Positions 9,372 through 18,021 are shown, numbered from the stretch's first letter. The stretch: 64,000 nucleotides of DNA from Metallosphaera cuprina Ar-4 (GCF_000204925.1 NC_015435.1:1133160-1197159); one strand, 5' to 3'. Numbers and translations: made by a program. Notes: generated from the sequence alone by a model not told the origin.

Positions 9372-9980
9372 ATGACGAAGAAATTAGCTTTCCTAATACC
9401 TCTACTTTTGGCCATGAACGTTCACGCCGCTCCTCTCCACGTGTTCCTTTACGGAGAGCCAGCCCAAGTAATTCTTTACTCTAACGGAACGGTAATTTAC
9501 GTAGGTTCTAACGAAACGATTAACGTCCAGGACTCAACGCTACAAGTTTACGTTAGTTCAATCATGCCTTACTCCTCCATATTTGTAAATGGAGTTAAGA
9601 CAGACAACTTGACTTTACTCCCAAACGTCTCAACCTTAAACGTTACAGTTGAACCTCTTTATTTCACTGTACAAGTCAATACTCTTGGGGACGGTTACCT
9701 AAACGTCAAACTTGCTAACTCTTCCATCATAAAAGTTAACGGAACTAAGATCTTTAGGGTAAGAGCAGGTGACCTAATAACCCTTTATGCGGTTCCCAAC
9801 TCAGGTTACTCCGTATCGAATTGGAGCAATGGGATGGTAGGAAATCAGATATGGGTGATGATATATAACAACACTAACCTTACCGTTTCGTTCTCCAAGA
9901 ATACGATCAGATCCGGAGTCGAACCTGATATAAGTTACACAAGTTTAGGCTTCCTTGCTATATTAGGAGGGCTATATTAG
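9372..9980 (+). CDS. Secreted surface protein with frameshifted C-terminal membrane anchor
   Basis: A 202-aa exported protein. It has an N-terminal signal peptide (MTKKLAFLIPLLLAMNVHA, cleavage after about residue 19), then a beta-rich, Asn/Thr-rich ectodomain with many N-glycosylation sequons. The segment at about residues 95-175 (GYLNVKL to LTVSFSKN) resembles the bacterial-repeat/divergent InlB B-repeat fold. The reading frame ends early at 9980 because of a 14-bp tandem duplication at 9958-9985. With one copy removed, the frame continues as LAILGGVYLFTKRRIQS and stops at 10019-10021, giving a typical C-terminal transmembrane anchor plus basic tail. It may be a pseudogene, a released form, or a sequencing artefact. 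Confidence 0.72.
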   Translation: MTKKLAFLIPLLLAMNVHAAPLHVFLYGEPAQVILYSNGTVIYVGSNETINVQDSTLQVYVSSIMPYSSIFVNGVKTDNLTLLPNVSTLNVTVEPLYFTVQVNTLGDGYLNVKLANSSIIKVNGTKIFRVRAGDLITLYAVPNSGYSVSNWSNGMVGNQIWVMIYNNTNLTVSFSKNTIRSGVEPDISYTSLGFLAILGGLY

Positions 9981-9985
9981 GAGGG
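9958..9985. repeat. 14-bp perfect tandem duplication at gene 3' end
   Basis: Two adjacent copies of CTATATTAGGAGGG (9958-9971 and 9972-9985) lie inside the last codons of the surface-protein gene. Because 14 is not a multiple of three, the duplication shifts the frame from an intact transmembrane anchor to an immediate stop. Confidence 0.95.
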
Positions 9986-10009
9986 GTTTACTTGTTCACT
10001 AAGAGAAGG

Positions 10010-10062
10010 ATTCAGAGCTGAAGACTGACGTCACCTATCAGAAGCCCTTTTCCTCAACATCC
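10010..10062 (-). ncRNA. Weak candidate C/D box sRNA
   Basis: On the minus strand: ATGTTGA (C-like, 10054-10060), a 12-nt guide, CTGA, a TAG spacer, GTGACGT (C'-like), a 12-nt guide and CTGA (10012-10015). The spacing is ideal and both D boxes are perfect. The C box has U in place of the A needed for a sheared G-A pair of the kink-turn, and C' has two mismatches. It overlaps the ancestral 3' end of the surface-protein gene. Confidence 0.32.
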
Positions 10063-10113
10063 TAGCTATTTTTCTTGAACTTGTTTAAAAGCTGAGACTC
10101 TCTAGGATGGAGT

Positions 10114-12057
10114 ATGAATAAGCTAGCTAACAGCTCGAGTGCGTTCTTGAGGGAATCTGCGAACCAAGAGATAGATTGGTATCCGTGGTCTGATGAGGCC
10201 TTCGAAAGGGCTAGAAAGGAGGACAAGCCCGTTTTAGTTGATGTAGGAGCTGTGTGGTGCCACTGGTGCCACGTCATGGATAAGGAAACTTACTCTAACC
10301 CAGAGATCGTTAACATGATAAATCAACACTTCGTTGCAATTAAGGTTGACAGAGATGAGATGCCAGATTTGGATAGAAAGCTGCAGAGGGCTGTAACCAG
10401 TATCACGGGCGAGTCAGGCTGGCCTCTCACGGTTTTTATGACACCTAACGGTGAGGTGTTCTTCGGAGGAACATACTTTCCTCCTGTCGACTCATACGGT
10501 AGGATAGGTATGGCAAGACTTCTGAAAGAGGTAGCAAGGTTATGGAAAGAAGAGAGGGACAAAATAAGGGAGTCCTCGCTGTCTATAACTGATTACACGC
10601 CCTCTTCGGGCAATCAAGTTAACTTCGATACCGTTGAAGTAACCATGTCATCAATAATTTCGTCCTACGATATTGAACAGGGCGGACTAGGGAACACCAT
10701 GAAGTTCCCTCACCCCACAGTTGATCAGCTCATGTTGGCTTACTCCTTCTGGACAGGAGATCAGGTTAGCTCAAAGCTCTCCACGTTCACTTTGAAAAAA
10801 ATGTTTCATGGAGGGATCTTTGACCAGGTAGGCGGAGGGTTCCATAGATACGCGATCGATAGAGAGTGGAACGTACCTCACTTTGAGAAACTCCTGATAG
10901 ATAACGCGGAACTTATAGAGGACTATCATGATAATTACCTTTACACGAGAGATCCTATAATTCTAGAGGGATTGAAGTTAACCGTTGAGTACGTACTGAG
11001 GGACCTTTGGACTAAGGAAGGGTTCGCCTCCTCCATGGACGCTGACGTTGACGATATTGAGGGAGGTTATTACATATGGAAATGGGACGAACTAGTTAGA
11101 GCTTCGGGTGAATGGAAGGAACTAGTTGAGAAGGTTTTCTCTTTGGTTGGAGAGCAGGCGTTAGAAGGAGGAGTGGTCAGGGTGAAGCAGGACCTAAACG
11201 ATTTGAGCAAGAGATTAAGTAAGGACGTGAAAGCTCTGCTTGATGAACTTAGGTTAGCTAGAAAGACTTTAAGAGAGTACAGAGACTCCACACGGAAGAG
11301 ACCTTTTAGAGACGACAACCTTTACACATATCCCAACACCAGGATGGCTTACGCGCTCTTAACGTCTTACCCTGTCACAGGATATGGTGTAGAAGAAGCC
11401 CTTCAAGTAGTGAACAAAATAAACAGAAAGATAACTAGAAGATTAAACGGTGGAGGAGAGGGGTTACTCGAGGACTACGCCTCAGCGCTCCTGGCAAGCA
11501 TCAAAGCGTACAGCCTCACAGGCGAGATGAGATACAGGAACGTGGCTACTGAGTTGGGGGAGGAACTTAAAGGTTTCATGACTAATCAAGGTTTCGTTGA
11601 GAGGAGAGGTTCGAGCGAGATAGCTAACATGGACACACCTAACGAATCTCCTAACTCCCTAGCCTTGAAAGCCTTAATTAGCCTCTCCCAAATAGAGGAG
11701 ATCGAGGTACCAGAACAAACCGTATCCTCAATAATAGGGGATTACGTTCAAGGTCCTCCATTCTACGCTGGAGCAATTTACAGCTTAGGATCGCTATTGA
11801 ACGGAATAGCGCATGTGGTTGTAGTGGACTCAGGAGATGGAAAGGCTGAGAACCTTCATAAGGAGGCGTTGCTCACTTACCATCCTTTCAAAGTGGTTGA
11901 GCTGGTGAAGGAGGAGAACAGGGACGTTGTGAGGCCCATAGTTAGGGCCATGATAAATCAGGGCGAAAAGAGCAGAGCCTTCATCTGCATCAAAAACTCA
12001 TGTAGCCTACCTGTTTACGAACCCGAGAAGATTAAGTTATTACTTAAATCCAGGTAA
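10114..12057 (+). CDS. Thioredoxin-domain DUF255 protein (YyaL/SPATA20-like)
   Basis: A 647-aa member of the DUF255/YyaL/spermatogenesis-associated-protein-20 family. It has an N-terminal thioredoxin-like domain with the family motif WCHWCH (Cys49 and Cys52), followed by the conserved GGTYFPP and GWPLTVFMTP segments. A long (a/a)6-barrel-like region of N-acylglucosamine-epimerase type follows (GGGFHRYAIDREWNVPHFEK, about residues 245-265). No signal peptide is seen, so it is cytoplasmic. The physiological role of the family is unsettled. Start ATG 10114; the SDR gene follows 15 bp after its stop, so the two are probably co-transcribed. Confidence 0.88.
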   Translation: MNKLANSSSAFLRESANQEIDWYPWSDEAFERARKEDKPVLVDVGAVWCHWCHVMDKETYSNPEIVNMINQHFVAIKVDRDEMPDLDRKLQRAVTSITGESGWPLTVFMTPNGEVFFGGTYFPPVDSYGRIGMARLLKEVARLWKEERDKIRESSLSITDYTPSSGNQVNFDTVEVTMSSIISSYDIEQGGLGNTMKFPHPTVDQLMLAYSFWTGDQVSSKLSTFTLKKMFHGGIFDQVGGGFHRYAIDREWNVPHFEKLLIDNAELIEDYHDNYLYTRDPIILEGLKLTVEYVLRDLWTKEGFASSMDADVDDIEGGYYIWKWDELVRASGEWKELVEKVFSLVGEQALEGGVVRVKQDLNDLSKRLSKDVKALLDELRLARKTLREYRDSTRKRPFRDDNLYTYPNTRMAYALLTSYPVTGYGVEEALQVVNKINRKITRRLNGGGEGLLEDYASALLASIKAYSLTGEMRYRNVATELGEELKGFMTNQGFVERRGSSEIANMDTPNESPNSLALKALISLSQIEEIEVPEQTVSSIIGDYVQGPPFYAGAIYSLGSLLNGIAHVVVVDSGDGKAENLHKEALLTYHPFKVVELVKEENRDVVRPIVRAMINQGEKSRAFICIKNSCSLPVYEPEKIKLLLKSR

Positions 12058-12072
12058 AGAATATTAGATTTC

Positions 12073-12795
12073 ATGAGATTCAGCAAAAAAACCATCTTAC
12101 TTATTGGAGTTAGTAAAGGACTAGGTTACGCTTTAGCTTACTTCCTACTGAGGGAGGGCGCAACCGTAATAATCTCGTCTAGAAATGAAGGTAAGCTCAA
12201 GGAGATAGAGAGTTCGTTGAGGAGGTACGGTACTGTAATAAGCGTACCTGGAGATGTTAAATCTAGAGAGAGCGTTGAGGAACTTAAGAACAAAGTGAGA
12301 AGAAACGTCAACTCGCTAGACGGGTTGGCCGTTATGATAGGGGGCTATGAAGAGGATACGATAGAGGATCTTAAGGGCCTGGATTCCATGATAAATAACC
12401 ACTTGAAGCTCCCTCTTTTAACAATCTCAGGATTCATAGACCTAATAAATAAGGGCGGGACAATACTTCTGGTTTCAGCTCTGAGGGGGATAGATAGGGC
12501 CTCTTCGTCTCAACTTTCCTACGCCTCAGCCAAGGCTGGTCTAGCTAAGGCTGTTGAAGTTTTGGCGGCAGAGCTCCTTCCAAGGGAAATAAGAGTTGTA
12601 GGAATAGCTCCCAGCTGGATTGATGGAGACTTCGAACCTGAGAGGGATTGGAGGAAGCTTAGGAAGTTGGGAGAAGAGAAGGCACCTCCTGAAGATTTCG
12701 CCTTGGTTGCTGCATGGTTGATGAGTGAAGATTCGGAATGGGTTAACGGCGTAGTCATTCCAGTTGATGGTGGAACAAGGTTGAAATGGGGATAA
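12073..12795 (+). CDS. Short-chain dehydrogenase/reductase
   Basis: A 240-aa classical SDR Rossmann oxidoreductase. The nucleotide-binding glycine motif is GVSKGLG (residues 12-18), and the active-site Tyr and Lys are in SYASAKAGL at about residues 156-164 with the preceding catalytic Ser in LLVSALRG. A typical C-terminal VNGVVIPVDGG segment follows. Arg after the second strand (SSRNEGK) favours NADP(H). Its 3' end overlaps the next gene by 10 bp, indicating an operon. The substrate cannot be inferred. Confidence 0.88.
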   Translation: MRFSKKTILLIGVSKGLGYALAYFLLREGATVIISSRNEGKLKEIESSLRRYGTVISVPGDVKSRESVEELKNKVRRNVNSLDGLAVMIGGYEEDTIEDLKGLDSMINNHLKLPLLTISGFIDLINKGGTILLVSALRGIDRASSSQLSYASAKAGLAKAVEVLAAELLPREIRVVGIAPSWIDGDFEPERDWRKLRKLGEEKAPPEDFALVAAWLMSEDSEWVNGVVIPVDGGTRLKWG

Positions 12796-13451
12796 ACGTG
12801 AGCGAATGGATCAAGGAGATGAGCTTCAAGCTTACAGCCGCACCTCAGAGTTTGCTAGTCCAATGTAACTGCAGGGGGAAGATACTAGAGTTGCAGAAGG
12901 ATGAAAAGAAGTTTAGCTTGAGATTTCTAAGCGACTCCAAGAGAGTGAGCTTTGAGAACGGGAAGTTATTTGACTTTCACGGCCTCTCTGTGATCAAAGG
13001 AGATGAGGCTAAGAGTAAAATTGCTGACGAGTTGAGGGAGTTCGTTCCAGCCGTCATTGAGGACCTCTCCTCCCTTTACGGGATGACCGGTATACCTATT
13101 GACCTACCCAAAACCTGCGTTGAGGATATAGGTAACCTATACTTCGATGAGAGGCGTTACTTGGATTTCTCTACCACTTACGTTGAGTTCGATCTCGGTA
13201 GAGAGTTCCTTAAGGACAAGCCTGGTTTCACCAGTGAAAGGAGATTAAAACTGACGGTCTTAACGAACAACGGCGGACTTAGGACCGTACACTGGTTAGA
13301 GAGCTCTCGGGGGGAAGTTTACGCATCTAAGGACAGGATAAATTGGAACTCAGCGGTTCAGGAGTTCACAGACTTGCTTTCCGTCTACAGGCCGACGTCT
13401 GAGATACATCAGCAGATAAAGAGCTACATGTTGGCGTTCGTATCGCCTTAG
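12786..13451 (+). CDS. Hypothetical protein, 221 aa
   Basis: Not recognised. It is soluble and acidic/basic mixed, with two Cys close together near the N-terminus (VQCNCRGK) and no membrane segment. The start ATG 12786 overlaps the SDR stop region by 10 bp, indicating translational coupling. The glycosyltransferase gene starts 43 bp after its stop. Nothing in the sequence points to an enzymatic class. Confidence 0.6.
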   Translation: MGINVSEWIKEMSFKLTAAPQSLLVQCNCRGKILELQKDEKKFSLRFLSDSKRVSFENGKLFDFHGLSVIKGDEAKSKIADELREFVPAVIEDLSSLYGMTGIPIDLPKTCVEDIGNLYFDERRYLDFSTTYVEFDLGREFLKDKPGFTSERRLKLTVLTNNGGLRTVHWLESSRGEVYASKDRINWNSAVQEFTDLLSVYRPTSEIHQQIKSYMLAFVSP

Positions 13452-13494
13452 ATACAAGTTAGCGTTTTTAGTTAACCAAAACTCTTATCGGACT

Positions 13495-14520
13495 ATGATA
13501 GAGCCCTTAATTGCTTTACCTATCCTAGCTGACGTTTTGCTACTTCTTCAGATATTGAAGGAGAACTCCTTCTTCAAATATGATGGAAGTTTCTGTTCTC
13601 CAGCCTCAATCATTGTTCCCATTAGGGGGGAGGATCCTGGACTTGAGCTAAACGTTAATTCGCTAAAAAATCAGGACTTCCCCTGTAGTTATGATATTAT
13701 TTACGTTGTGGATCCTGATCAACCATGGCTAGCTGAACGGCTGAAGAGTTTAGGGGTTAAAGTTGTAGTTAGTCAAGGAGATTGTTCGTGCAGTGGTAAG
13801 ATAAAGGCTCAGCTTTCAGGGATAAGGGAAGCAAGTAACCCGGTTATTGTCTTCGCTGACTCCGACACTTTTTACCCTAGGAGATGGCTTAGAGAGATGG
13901 TGAGGAATTTAGATAAGTACACTGCAGTTACAACTTTTTCATGGCCTGATCCGGTTAAGATGAGTCTGAGGAACTTAATAAGGGCAGGCTTTTGGACCTT
14001 AGGTTTCGAATCTCAAGCCTTAGGAGGTACGTTCCTTTGGGGTGGATCCATGGCCTTTCGAAGAGACTTCATTGATAATGAGGTGATCGATGAGTTATCT
14101 AAGGAGTGGTGCGACGATTGCACTTTAACGAGGATAGTGAAAATGAGAGGAGGGAGGATAGCCTTTAATGGGTTAGCCATCCCTCTTAACGTTTACGATG
14201 AGAGAGACATTGGACGTTGGTCCGCTAGGCAGGTCGTAACTATAGTCAAGTACTCGAACAGAGGAGCTAAGGCATTCCTCGTCATCGGTTCGTTCATGAT
14301 ATCTTTCATTTTACTTTTCGCTCTATCCTTACAGTGGATTTACTTAACTCCTCTATTGCTCTGGATAGCCAAGAACCTCTCGAGGTCAAGATATCTGGGC
14401 AAAAAATCTATCATTCCCTCATTAGCCTCAATTTTAGGACTCTTCTTCGGATGGGTTACCCTCATTGCAAATTTTAGGAGAAGGAAAGTCGTATGGAGAG
14501 ATGTATCATATGACCTTTGA
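13495..14520 (+). CDS. Membrane glycosyltransferase, GT2/GT21-like
   Basis: A 341-aa GT-A type inverting glycosyltransferase resembling the ceramide-glucosyltransferase (GT21) and processive GT2 groups. Visible are ASIIVPIRGEDP, the DxD-like FADSDTFYP (about residues 121-129), the acceptor-side CDDCTLTRI and an RW motif in IGRWSARQ, followed by two or three C-terminal membrane helices ending in a basic tail. The first 20 residues form an N-terminal hydrophobic anchor. It probably transfers a nucleotide-sugar to a lipid or lipid-linked acceptor at the cytoplasmic face of the membrane. The acceptor is unknown. Confidence 0.82.
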   Translation: MIEPLIALPILADVLLLLQILKENSFFKYDGSFCSPASIIVPIRGEDPGLELNVNSLKNQDFPCSYDIIYVVDPDQPWLAERLKSLGVKVVVSQGDCSCSGKIKAQLSGIREASNPVIVFADSDTFYPRRWLREMVRNLDKYTAVTTFSWPDPVKMSLRNLIRAGFWTLGFESQALGGTFLWGGSMAFRRDFIDNEVIDELSKEWCDDCTLTRIVKMRGGRIAFNGLAIPLNVYDERDIGRWSARQVVTIVKYSNRGAKAFLVIGSFMISFILLFALSLQWIYLTPLLLWIAKNLSRSRYLGKKSIIPSLASILGLFFGWVTLIANFRRRKVVWRDVSYDL

Positions 14521-14651
14521 AGGTTATCTCCATTGAAACTGACTTAATCAGATCATGACCATCATCAGTTGTGACCGCAAGTTCCTGAATGCGCCTTTTG
14601 ACGAGGTTCGCGGGAACTGAGAACTTTTTAACATTAAGGTGAGCTTAACAT

Positions 14652-14708
14652 AGATGATGAAGTTCTACCCCGTGATTGTAAGGATGACGAGAGGGACATA
14701 ACTGACTG
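14652..14708 (+). ncRNA. Candidate C/D box sRNA
   Basis: The order is ATGATGA (C, 14654-14660), an 11-nt guide, GTGA (D' variant, 14672-14675), a spacer, ATGACGA (C' variant, 14684-14690), an 11-nt guide and CTGA (D, 14702-14705). The C and D boxes are perfect and the length of about 57 nt suits archaeal methylation guides. It lies in the 246-bp gap after the glycosyltransferase gene, which otherwise holds no plausible coding frame. Confidence 0.5.
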
Positions 14709-14766
14709 CACATATAGGACTTTTATCGCACAGCAAACCTTGATAAGTGAATAGTTCTCTATTATA

Positions 14767-15375
14767 TTGAATGATGAGGTCGAGCACTACATGAGCTATG
14801 ATGAGCGGACCACCGCTGACGATGTGAGGGTGGAGATCCATCTAAACCCCTTTTCTTTTAGAGAAACAATCTCAAGGTACAGGATTGAAAGCGAGGATAG
14901 TTGGGTTAAACTAGTAGGAAAGGAAGGGGAGTATCTAGCTAAAGAGTTCGACAGTTACGCTGTCCTAGTTTATCCTATTTATCTCATTCCTACAGAATTA
15001 ATCCGCTCCCTCAGTTACAGAATACCCTCTATAGACAGGTTAAGGGAGGTCCTAATGAAACCTTATCACTGGAGAGACTTCGTGACGTTTAGGGTGAGGG
15101 AGGGATTTATAATGTCCTCCGATCTTGAACTCAACGTGTTCTTAGGGATGGATCTAGTTAATGACGTTCTAGTCACAACTGGGCTAGAGTTCATCAACCT
15201 AGAGGATAAACTTGAGATAGCCTGCAGACTTCAAGACTTCGGCTCAGGCAGCTTAGATAAGGCATTTAGGAGAATATCTCTAGGGCTAAGTCTCTACTTT
15301 GAGTTAAAGAGATCGCAGGAGGACGTCGCCCTTAAACTCTCTCGGGAATTCTTGAGTAAAATACTTTCAGATTAG
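14767..15375 (+). CDS. Hypothetical protein, 202 aa
   Basis: Not recognised. It is a soluble protein with no Cys-cluster or nucleotide-binding motif. The longest frame starts at TTG 14767, the two ATGs at 14771 and 14774 are out of frame, and the first in-frame ATG is codon 9. The C-terminal 60 residues look helical. The Tat operon begins 150 bp downstream after an AT-rich promoter-like gap. Confidence 0.55.
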   Translation: MNDEVEHYMSYDERTTADDVRVEIHLNPFSFRETISRYRIESEDSWVKLVGKEGEYLAKEFDSYAVLVYPIYLIPTELIRSLSYRIPSIDRLREVLMKPYHWRDFVTFRVREGFIMSSDLELNVFLGMDLVNDVLVTTGLEFINLEDKLEIACRLQDFGSGSLDKAFRRISLGLSLYFELKRSQEDVALKLSREFLSKILSD

Positions 15376-15528
15376 CTTATCTCAAAGCTTAGGTTGACTG
15401 GGTTGAGATCTCGGTTAAATTAACTAAGTTTATATTCACGTTATTAATTTATCCTCTTTTAAGATGAAGAATTAATAAAGAAATGTTTTTTAACTAGGGT
15501 CTTAAAATGATATTTTAGAGTGTTATAA

Positions 15529-15825
15529 ATGGTCGCAATGAACCCGTCAGATATAGCGATCATAATTATAGTGGCTTTAGTTCTGTTCGTAGGTACTAGT
15601 AAGATTCCTGAGCTCTTCAGATCTATGGGAAGGGCAATAGGTGAGTTTAAGAAAGGTAGAATAGAGGCGGAAATGGAAATAAATCAAATGCAATCTCAAA
15701 CCACTCCTCAAGTTAACGTCCAACAGAACACACAGAAGACCCTCTCTCAAGAGGAGTTAGAAAAGCAAATAAAAGACCTTCAGAATCAGCTGGAACAGCT
15801 AAAGAAGCAGCAGAACTCTAAGTAA
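15529..15825 (+). CDS. tatA: Sec-independent protein translocase TatA
   Basis: A 98-aa TatA/B-type subunit. It has a short N-terminal transmembrane helix (IAIIIIVALVLFVG), the hinge GTSKIPELFRSMGRAIGEFKKG that defines the family, and a Gln-rich coiled-coil tail (EKQIKDLQNQLEQLKKQ). It forms the pore-side component that moves folded, often cofactor-bearing, proteins with twin-arginine signals. The start may be ATG 15529 or ATG 15538. First gene of a three-gene Tat operon; a likely client is the molybdoenzyme at 34278-38582. Confidence 0.92.
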   Translation: MVAMNPSDIAIIIIVALVLFVGTSKIPELFRSMGRAIGEFKKGRIEAEMEINQMQSQTTPQVNVQQNTQKTLSQEELEKQIKDLQNQLEQLKKQQNSK

Positions 15826-15851
15826 TCCTTTTTTTAAAGAGGGGCCCAGGT

Positions 15852-16205
15852 GTGATAGGTAGCTTAAGCGATGCCCTAATCATGGTTATAGTAGCTATAT
15901 TACTCCTTGGTGGGGAGAAGAACTTATCTGGTACAGTAAGGAACCTGGGCCGAACTCTTTCCGAACTGAGGAAAAAACAAAACGAGTTTAAGAACGAAAT
16001 AATGAGAGAGCTGTCCGAAGGCGGAGATATAACCCAGGAGACAAGATCTGCGCTCTCCTTCGATTCGGAAGTTCCAGAAGTTAGACCCGCAATCAGGCCT
16101 AGACCGACTCAAACTGAGGACCCTAGGATAAAACAACTGGAGGACCAGATAAAGAAGCTACAGGCCGAAGTAGAGAGGTTGAAGAAGGGTGACGGAAAGA
16201 ACTAA
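15852..16205 (+). CDS. Second TatA/TatB-like subunit
   Basis: A 117-aa protein with the same plan as the preceding TatA: an N-terminal helix (ALIMVIVAILLLGG), a hinge, an amphipathic helix (GTVRNLGRTLSELRK) and a coiled-coil C-terminus. In the hinge the usual Pro-Glu-Leu is replaced by EKNLSG, so it is divergent and could play a TatB-like role. It begins at GTG 15852, 26 bp after tatA, with a GGTG element overlapping the start. Its 3' end overlaps tatC by 17 bp. Confidence 0.82.
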   Translation: MIGSLSDALIMVIVAILLLGGEKNLSGTVRNLGRTLSELRKKQNEFKNEIMRELSEGGDITQETRSALSFDSEVPEVRPAIRPRPTQTEDPRIKQLEDQIKKLQAEVERLKKGDGKN

Positions 16206-17016
16206 TGAAATAGGGAAGACTGCAGAGAGGCCCTTACTAGATCACCTTAATGAGCTGATAGCAAGAGCAAGGAGGGCATTGATCTCCCTTGTCGTAGCTT
16301 TCGTGATATTTTTCTTTTTTGAAGTTAAAGAAGTATCCTTTTTAGGTTTCAACTTCCCTATACTTTATCCTGATCTTTTCAATAGTATAGCTTCAGATTT
16401 CATTAGGCTTTTCATCCACACCGAGCTCCCGCCACAAATACAGCTTTTGAACCTTAACCCTTTCGACACTCTATTCTCAGCTGCGTATGTGGCGTTCTTC
16501 CTTTCGATGTTTATAGCCCTCCCTGTTATAGTTCATGAGATATGGGGATTCGTTTCGCCTGGGCTTTATGAGAACGAGAAGAAAATGGCTAAGCTCGTGA
16601 TTTTACCTGCTTTTATCCTGTTCGCAGCGGGCTCTAGCTTCTCTTACTTCATAATCATACCAGTCATGATGAAGTTCGTTCTCATTTACACTACCTCATT
16701 GGGAGTTGAACCTACGCTAAGTCTGAGAGCTTTCATAAGTACCGTCATGTCGCTAATGCTTACTGTAGGAGTGGCCTTTGAGTACCCTTTGGTTATGAGC
16801 ATTCTCACTTTGGGTGGGATAGTCAAGGCTAGTAGCTGGAGGAAAAACTGGAGATACGGAGTTCTTGGGGCCTTTATTATAGCGTGGTTCATTTCTCCCG
16901 GAACTACTGGAGGAGTGATCGAAACGACGATAGGAGTTACATTGTCCACGCTCTATTTCGTAGGGGTAATTGCTGCCTACTTTGCAGAGAGAAGGAGGAA
17001 ATCAAACGCTATATAA
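16189..17016 (+). CDS. tatC: Sec-independent protein translocase TatC
   Basis: A 275-aa six-helix TatC, the twin-arginine signal receptor. Family features are LLDHLNELIARARRALI near the N-terminus, the PFDTLFSAAYVAFFLS segment, FVSPGLYENEKK with the conserved signal-binding Glu region, and FISPGTTGGVIETT near the last helices. The GTG start at 16189 lies inside the end of the preceding gene, so translation is coupled. An imperfect inverted repeat follows at 17019-17066. Confidence 0.93.
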   Translation: MTERTNEIGKTAERPLLDHLNELIARARRALISLVVAFVIFFFFEVKEVSFLGFNFPILYPDLFNSIASDFIRLFIHTELPPQIQLLNLNPFDTLFSAAYVAFFLSMFIALPVIVHEIWGFVSPGLYENEKKMAKLVILPAFILFAAGSSFSYFIIIPVMMKFVLIYTTSLGVEPTLSLRAFISTVMSLMLTVGVAFEYPLVMSILTLGGIVKASSWRKNWRYGVLGAFIIAWFISPGTTGGVIETTIGVTLSTLYFVGVIAAYFAERRRKSNAI

Positions 17017-17018
17017 AC

Positions 17019-17066
17019 GTATACAAAACCTTTTAGCCTATAAATTATATGAAAGGTTTGTATATA
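17019..17066. repeat. Imperfect inverted repeat downstream of tatC
   Basis: GTATACAAAACCTTT (17019-17033) is mirrored by AAAGGTTTGTATATA (17052-17066), with one T missing in the second arm and 18 bp between the arms. It starts 3 bp after the tatC stop and ends 47 bp before the next small gene. It could be an RNA hairpin at the operon end or a two-fold operator site for the downstream gene. Confidence 0.6.
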
Positions 17067-17112
17067 ACTGAAGTCTAATAGTTTAAATGAGTAAATTTAG
17101 AACTTAATACCT

Positions 17113-17247
17113 ATGGAGCATTTGGTCGAGATATTAACGCTGATCCTTTCTCTTGTGGCCTATGGGATACTTCTCGTAGACGCGGTGAAACAAGCTCTAC
17201 CGAGATCAGAAGTAAAGGGTGACAGCAGGAAAAAACGTATATTTTAA
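17113..17247 (+). CDS. Small single-helix membrane protein, 44 aa
   Basis: A short ATG frame encodes one hydrophobic helix (ILTLILSLVAYGILLV, about residues 7-22) followed by a basic tail ending KKRIF. The charge pattern suggests N-out/C-in insertion. It lies between the Tat operon and a 210-aa unknown gene on the same strand, 18 bp upstream of the latter. No family recognised; its coding status rests on composition and position only. Confidence 0.45.
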   Translation: MEHLVEILTLILSLVAYGILLVDAVKQALPRSEVKGDSRKKRIF

Positions 17248-17265
17248 CCAAAGTAGGTATAGTGG

Positions 17266-17898
17266 ATGTCAAAGAAAAAGAACGATAACTCTAAGGGGAG
17301 AGTGCTTTTACCTGTCAATAAGAGACATGAATTGGAGCTGAAGGAGATAATGAAACAAATGATCGATAGAGGATACTTATCAAAGACAAGCGATTGGAAA
17401 TCTTTCATTGATGAGGCTATTGAGTCTCTCATAACCTTGGTAAAGGTCTCTCCCGAACACTCCTTTGCTGAACGTGTTGAGATATTCCGCGACCTCTACT
17501 CCTCTAAATTAATGGGACTCGTACCCTTTCCTCTAAATTCTCTTCAGGAGATAATTGAAAAATATCCAGAATTTTCCAATGAGATAGTTTCCATATATTT
17601 CTCTCTTTTTAAACACAATTTTCTAATAGATACCCCTAATAATATATCTGAAATGCTTAGTTTGGTCAAAAGGTTTTTCATAGCTATAACTCCCTTACCG
17701 AACGCGCAAAACGTTATAGTGAAACAGAACGGATCGTGTGGAACCTTTATTATATTTGCTTCTTATTTTGGTAAAAATTTATCTGAAAGGGTGTACTTAC
17801 CCCTTTTGAGGTCAATACTGGATGAGATTAAGGCTGAAGTCAAATCGTTAAAAGGAGATAACATAACGATAGAGGCTGTTGTTTGCACGAGGAGTTAG
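17266..17898 (+). CDS. Hypothetical protein, 210 aa
   Basis: Not recognised. It has a basic N-terminal tail (MSKKKNDNSKGR) followed by predicted helices. The composition is more AT-rich and less biased toward AGG/GAG codons than flanking housekeeping genes, which may indicate a recently acquired or fast-evolving gene. There is no membrane segment and no clear HTH. It follows the 44-aa membrane protein by 18 bp, and the regulator gene begins about 260 bp downstream. Confidence 0.6.
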   Translation: MSKKKNDNSKGRVLLPVNKRHELELKEIMKQMIDRGYLSKTSDWKSFIDEAIESLITLVKVSPEHSFAERVEIFRDLYSSKLMGLVPFPLNSLQEIIEKYPEFSNEIVSIYFSLFKHNFLIDTPNNISEMLSLVKRFFIAITPLPNAQNVIVKQNGSCGTFIIFASYFGKNLSERVYLPLLRSILDEIKAEVKSLKGDNITIEAVVCTRS

Positions 17899-18021
17899 AT
17901 CCTCCCCCATACTTAGACAAAACTATTCAAGCGTTCATGAGGTAGGATTTAAGTTCAGTGGTTTTAGTACTGTGATATAATTTTTACTAAAGATGCAATT
18001 TTAAATAATTATTAAATATGG

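Noticed and set aside
15529-17016. Tat genes as part of a mobile or acquired island
   Set aside because: No repeats, integrase or composition break; the order tatA, tatA-like, tatC looks like an ordinary chromosomal operon.
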